DNA of 6,297 nucleotides from Acidobacteriota bacterium. GTDB taxonomy: Bacteria; Acidobacteriota; Thermoanaerobaculia; Multivoradales; JAHEKO01. Every line of letters begins with the position of its first letter. The first letter of the stretch is position 1. This document shows positions 5,912 through 6,297 of the stretch, piece after piece. A program made the position numbers and the translations under genes. The DNA lies in the NCBI GenBank assembly GCA_030610025.1, contig JAUWSP010000172.1, positions 1 through 6,297 of the forward strand, in the 5' to 3' direction. The notes below the pieces were generated by a model. The model did no database searches. It saw only the letters and a list, made by a program, of their open reading frames with translations, and was not told the DNA's origin.

Positions 5912-6297
5912 ATGGAATTCCTGCTGGTCAACGGCCCTGGGCTGCTGTTCTACCTCTTTGCCGCACTGGCTGTGCTGGCGGCGATCCTGGTAGTCAGCTC
6001 GCGCAATCCCATGTACTCGGCTTTCGCGCTGCTGGTCTCGTTTCTGGCGATAGCCGCGCTGTTCTTCTTGCTCCATGCCGAGTTTCTGGCCGTTGTGCAG
6101 GTCTTCGTTTACGGCGGCGGCATCATGGTGCTGTTCCTGTTCGTCATCATGTTGGTCAACCTGCATCGAGTTCAGGAAGCCAAGATCTATGGGATGCAAT
6201 GGCCGGCGGCGCTGCTACTGGCAGTAATGCTGATCGGACTGGTGAGTTGGGTGGTGGCCAGGGTTCAGTTCCCGCCGGCCAACCTCGCGCCTGCCGC
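5912..6297 (+). CDS. nuoJ: NADH-quinone oxidoreductase subunit J, partial (3' end beyond window)
   Basis: NuoJ (ND6 homologue) is a membrane-arm subunit near the quinone module. The window covers the first 128 codons and two bases of the next; the family is usually some 160-200 residues, so the C-terminal part is missing. Four membrane helices can be seen (about 10-29, 34-54, 58-83 and 97-117). SRNPMYSAFALL (30-41) and AEFLAVVQVFVYGGGIMVL (56-74) are characteristic. The glycine run Gly68-Gly70 in the third helix corresponds to the site of the pi-bulge described in Complex I. ATG 5912 lies 20 bases after the nuoI stop; no strong ribosome binding site is seen. No stop codon occurs before the edge. 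Confidence 0.95.
   Translation, partial: MEFLLVNGPGLLFYLFAALAVLAAILVVSSRNPMYSAFALLVSFLAIAALFFLLHAEFLAVVQVFVYGGGIMVLFLFVIMLVNLHRVQEAKIYGMQWPAALLLAVMLIGLVSWVVARVQFPPANLAPA

Overview
The window holds the first part of a respiratory Complex I (NADH-quinone oxidoreductase type) operon, nuoA-nuoB-nuoC-nuoD-nuoH-nuoI-nuoJ. All genes lie on the plus strand, and nuoJ runs off the right edge. Just upstream, on the same strand, is a gene for a MidA/NDUFAF7-family SAM-dependent methyltransferase. The DNA is GC-rich and GC3-biased. Protein character (NuoA with YECGNEP and [12 protein letters not shown], NuoB with [10 protein letters not shown], NuoD directly followed by NuoH) suggests a Gram-negative-type bacterium, perhaps Acidobacteriota or another deep lineage. 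That placement is a low-confidence inference.

Layout. Bases 1-149 hold no gene I can assign: a possible 3' end of an upstream gene stopping at 54-56, a GC-rich inverted repeat, and a -10-like TATACT six bases before the methyltransferase ATG. Bases 150-1205 encode the methyltransferase. Bases 1206-1456 are the nuo leader: a near-consensus sigma70-type promoter (TTGACA, 16 bases, TACAAT), then a possible 24-codon leader ORF overlapping two adjacent stem-loops whose C and G tracts can also pair in a competing way. Bases 1457-6297 are the nuo genes, tightly packed: nuoA/nuoB overlap as TGATG, nuoB/nuoC as ATGA, and the other gaps are 27, 19, 8 and 20 bases.

How the genes work together. NuoB, C, D and I form the connecting (Q) module of the peripheral arm, which carries electrons through FeS clusters N6a, N6b and N2 to quinone at the NuoB/NuoD/NuoH interface. 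NuoA, H and J belong to the membrane arm that couples this to ion pumping. The methyltransferase belongs to the family whose mitochondrial member dimethylates an arginine of the NuoD homologue NDUFS2, and that arginine is present in the NuoD encoded here. No nuoE, nuoF or nuoG lies between nuoD and nuoH, so the complex is either an 11-subunit type using a donor other than NADH, or its NADH module is encoded elsewhere.

Most of the window is ordinary core metabolism. The points most worth a second look are the methyltransferase-nuo linkage, the structured nuoA leader, the absence of nuoEFG, and the TolA-like Ala/Lys/Glu extension on NuoC.
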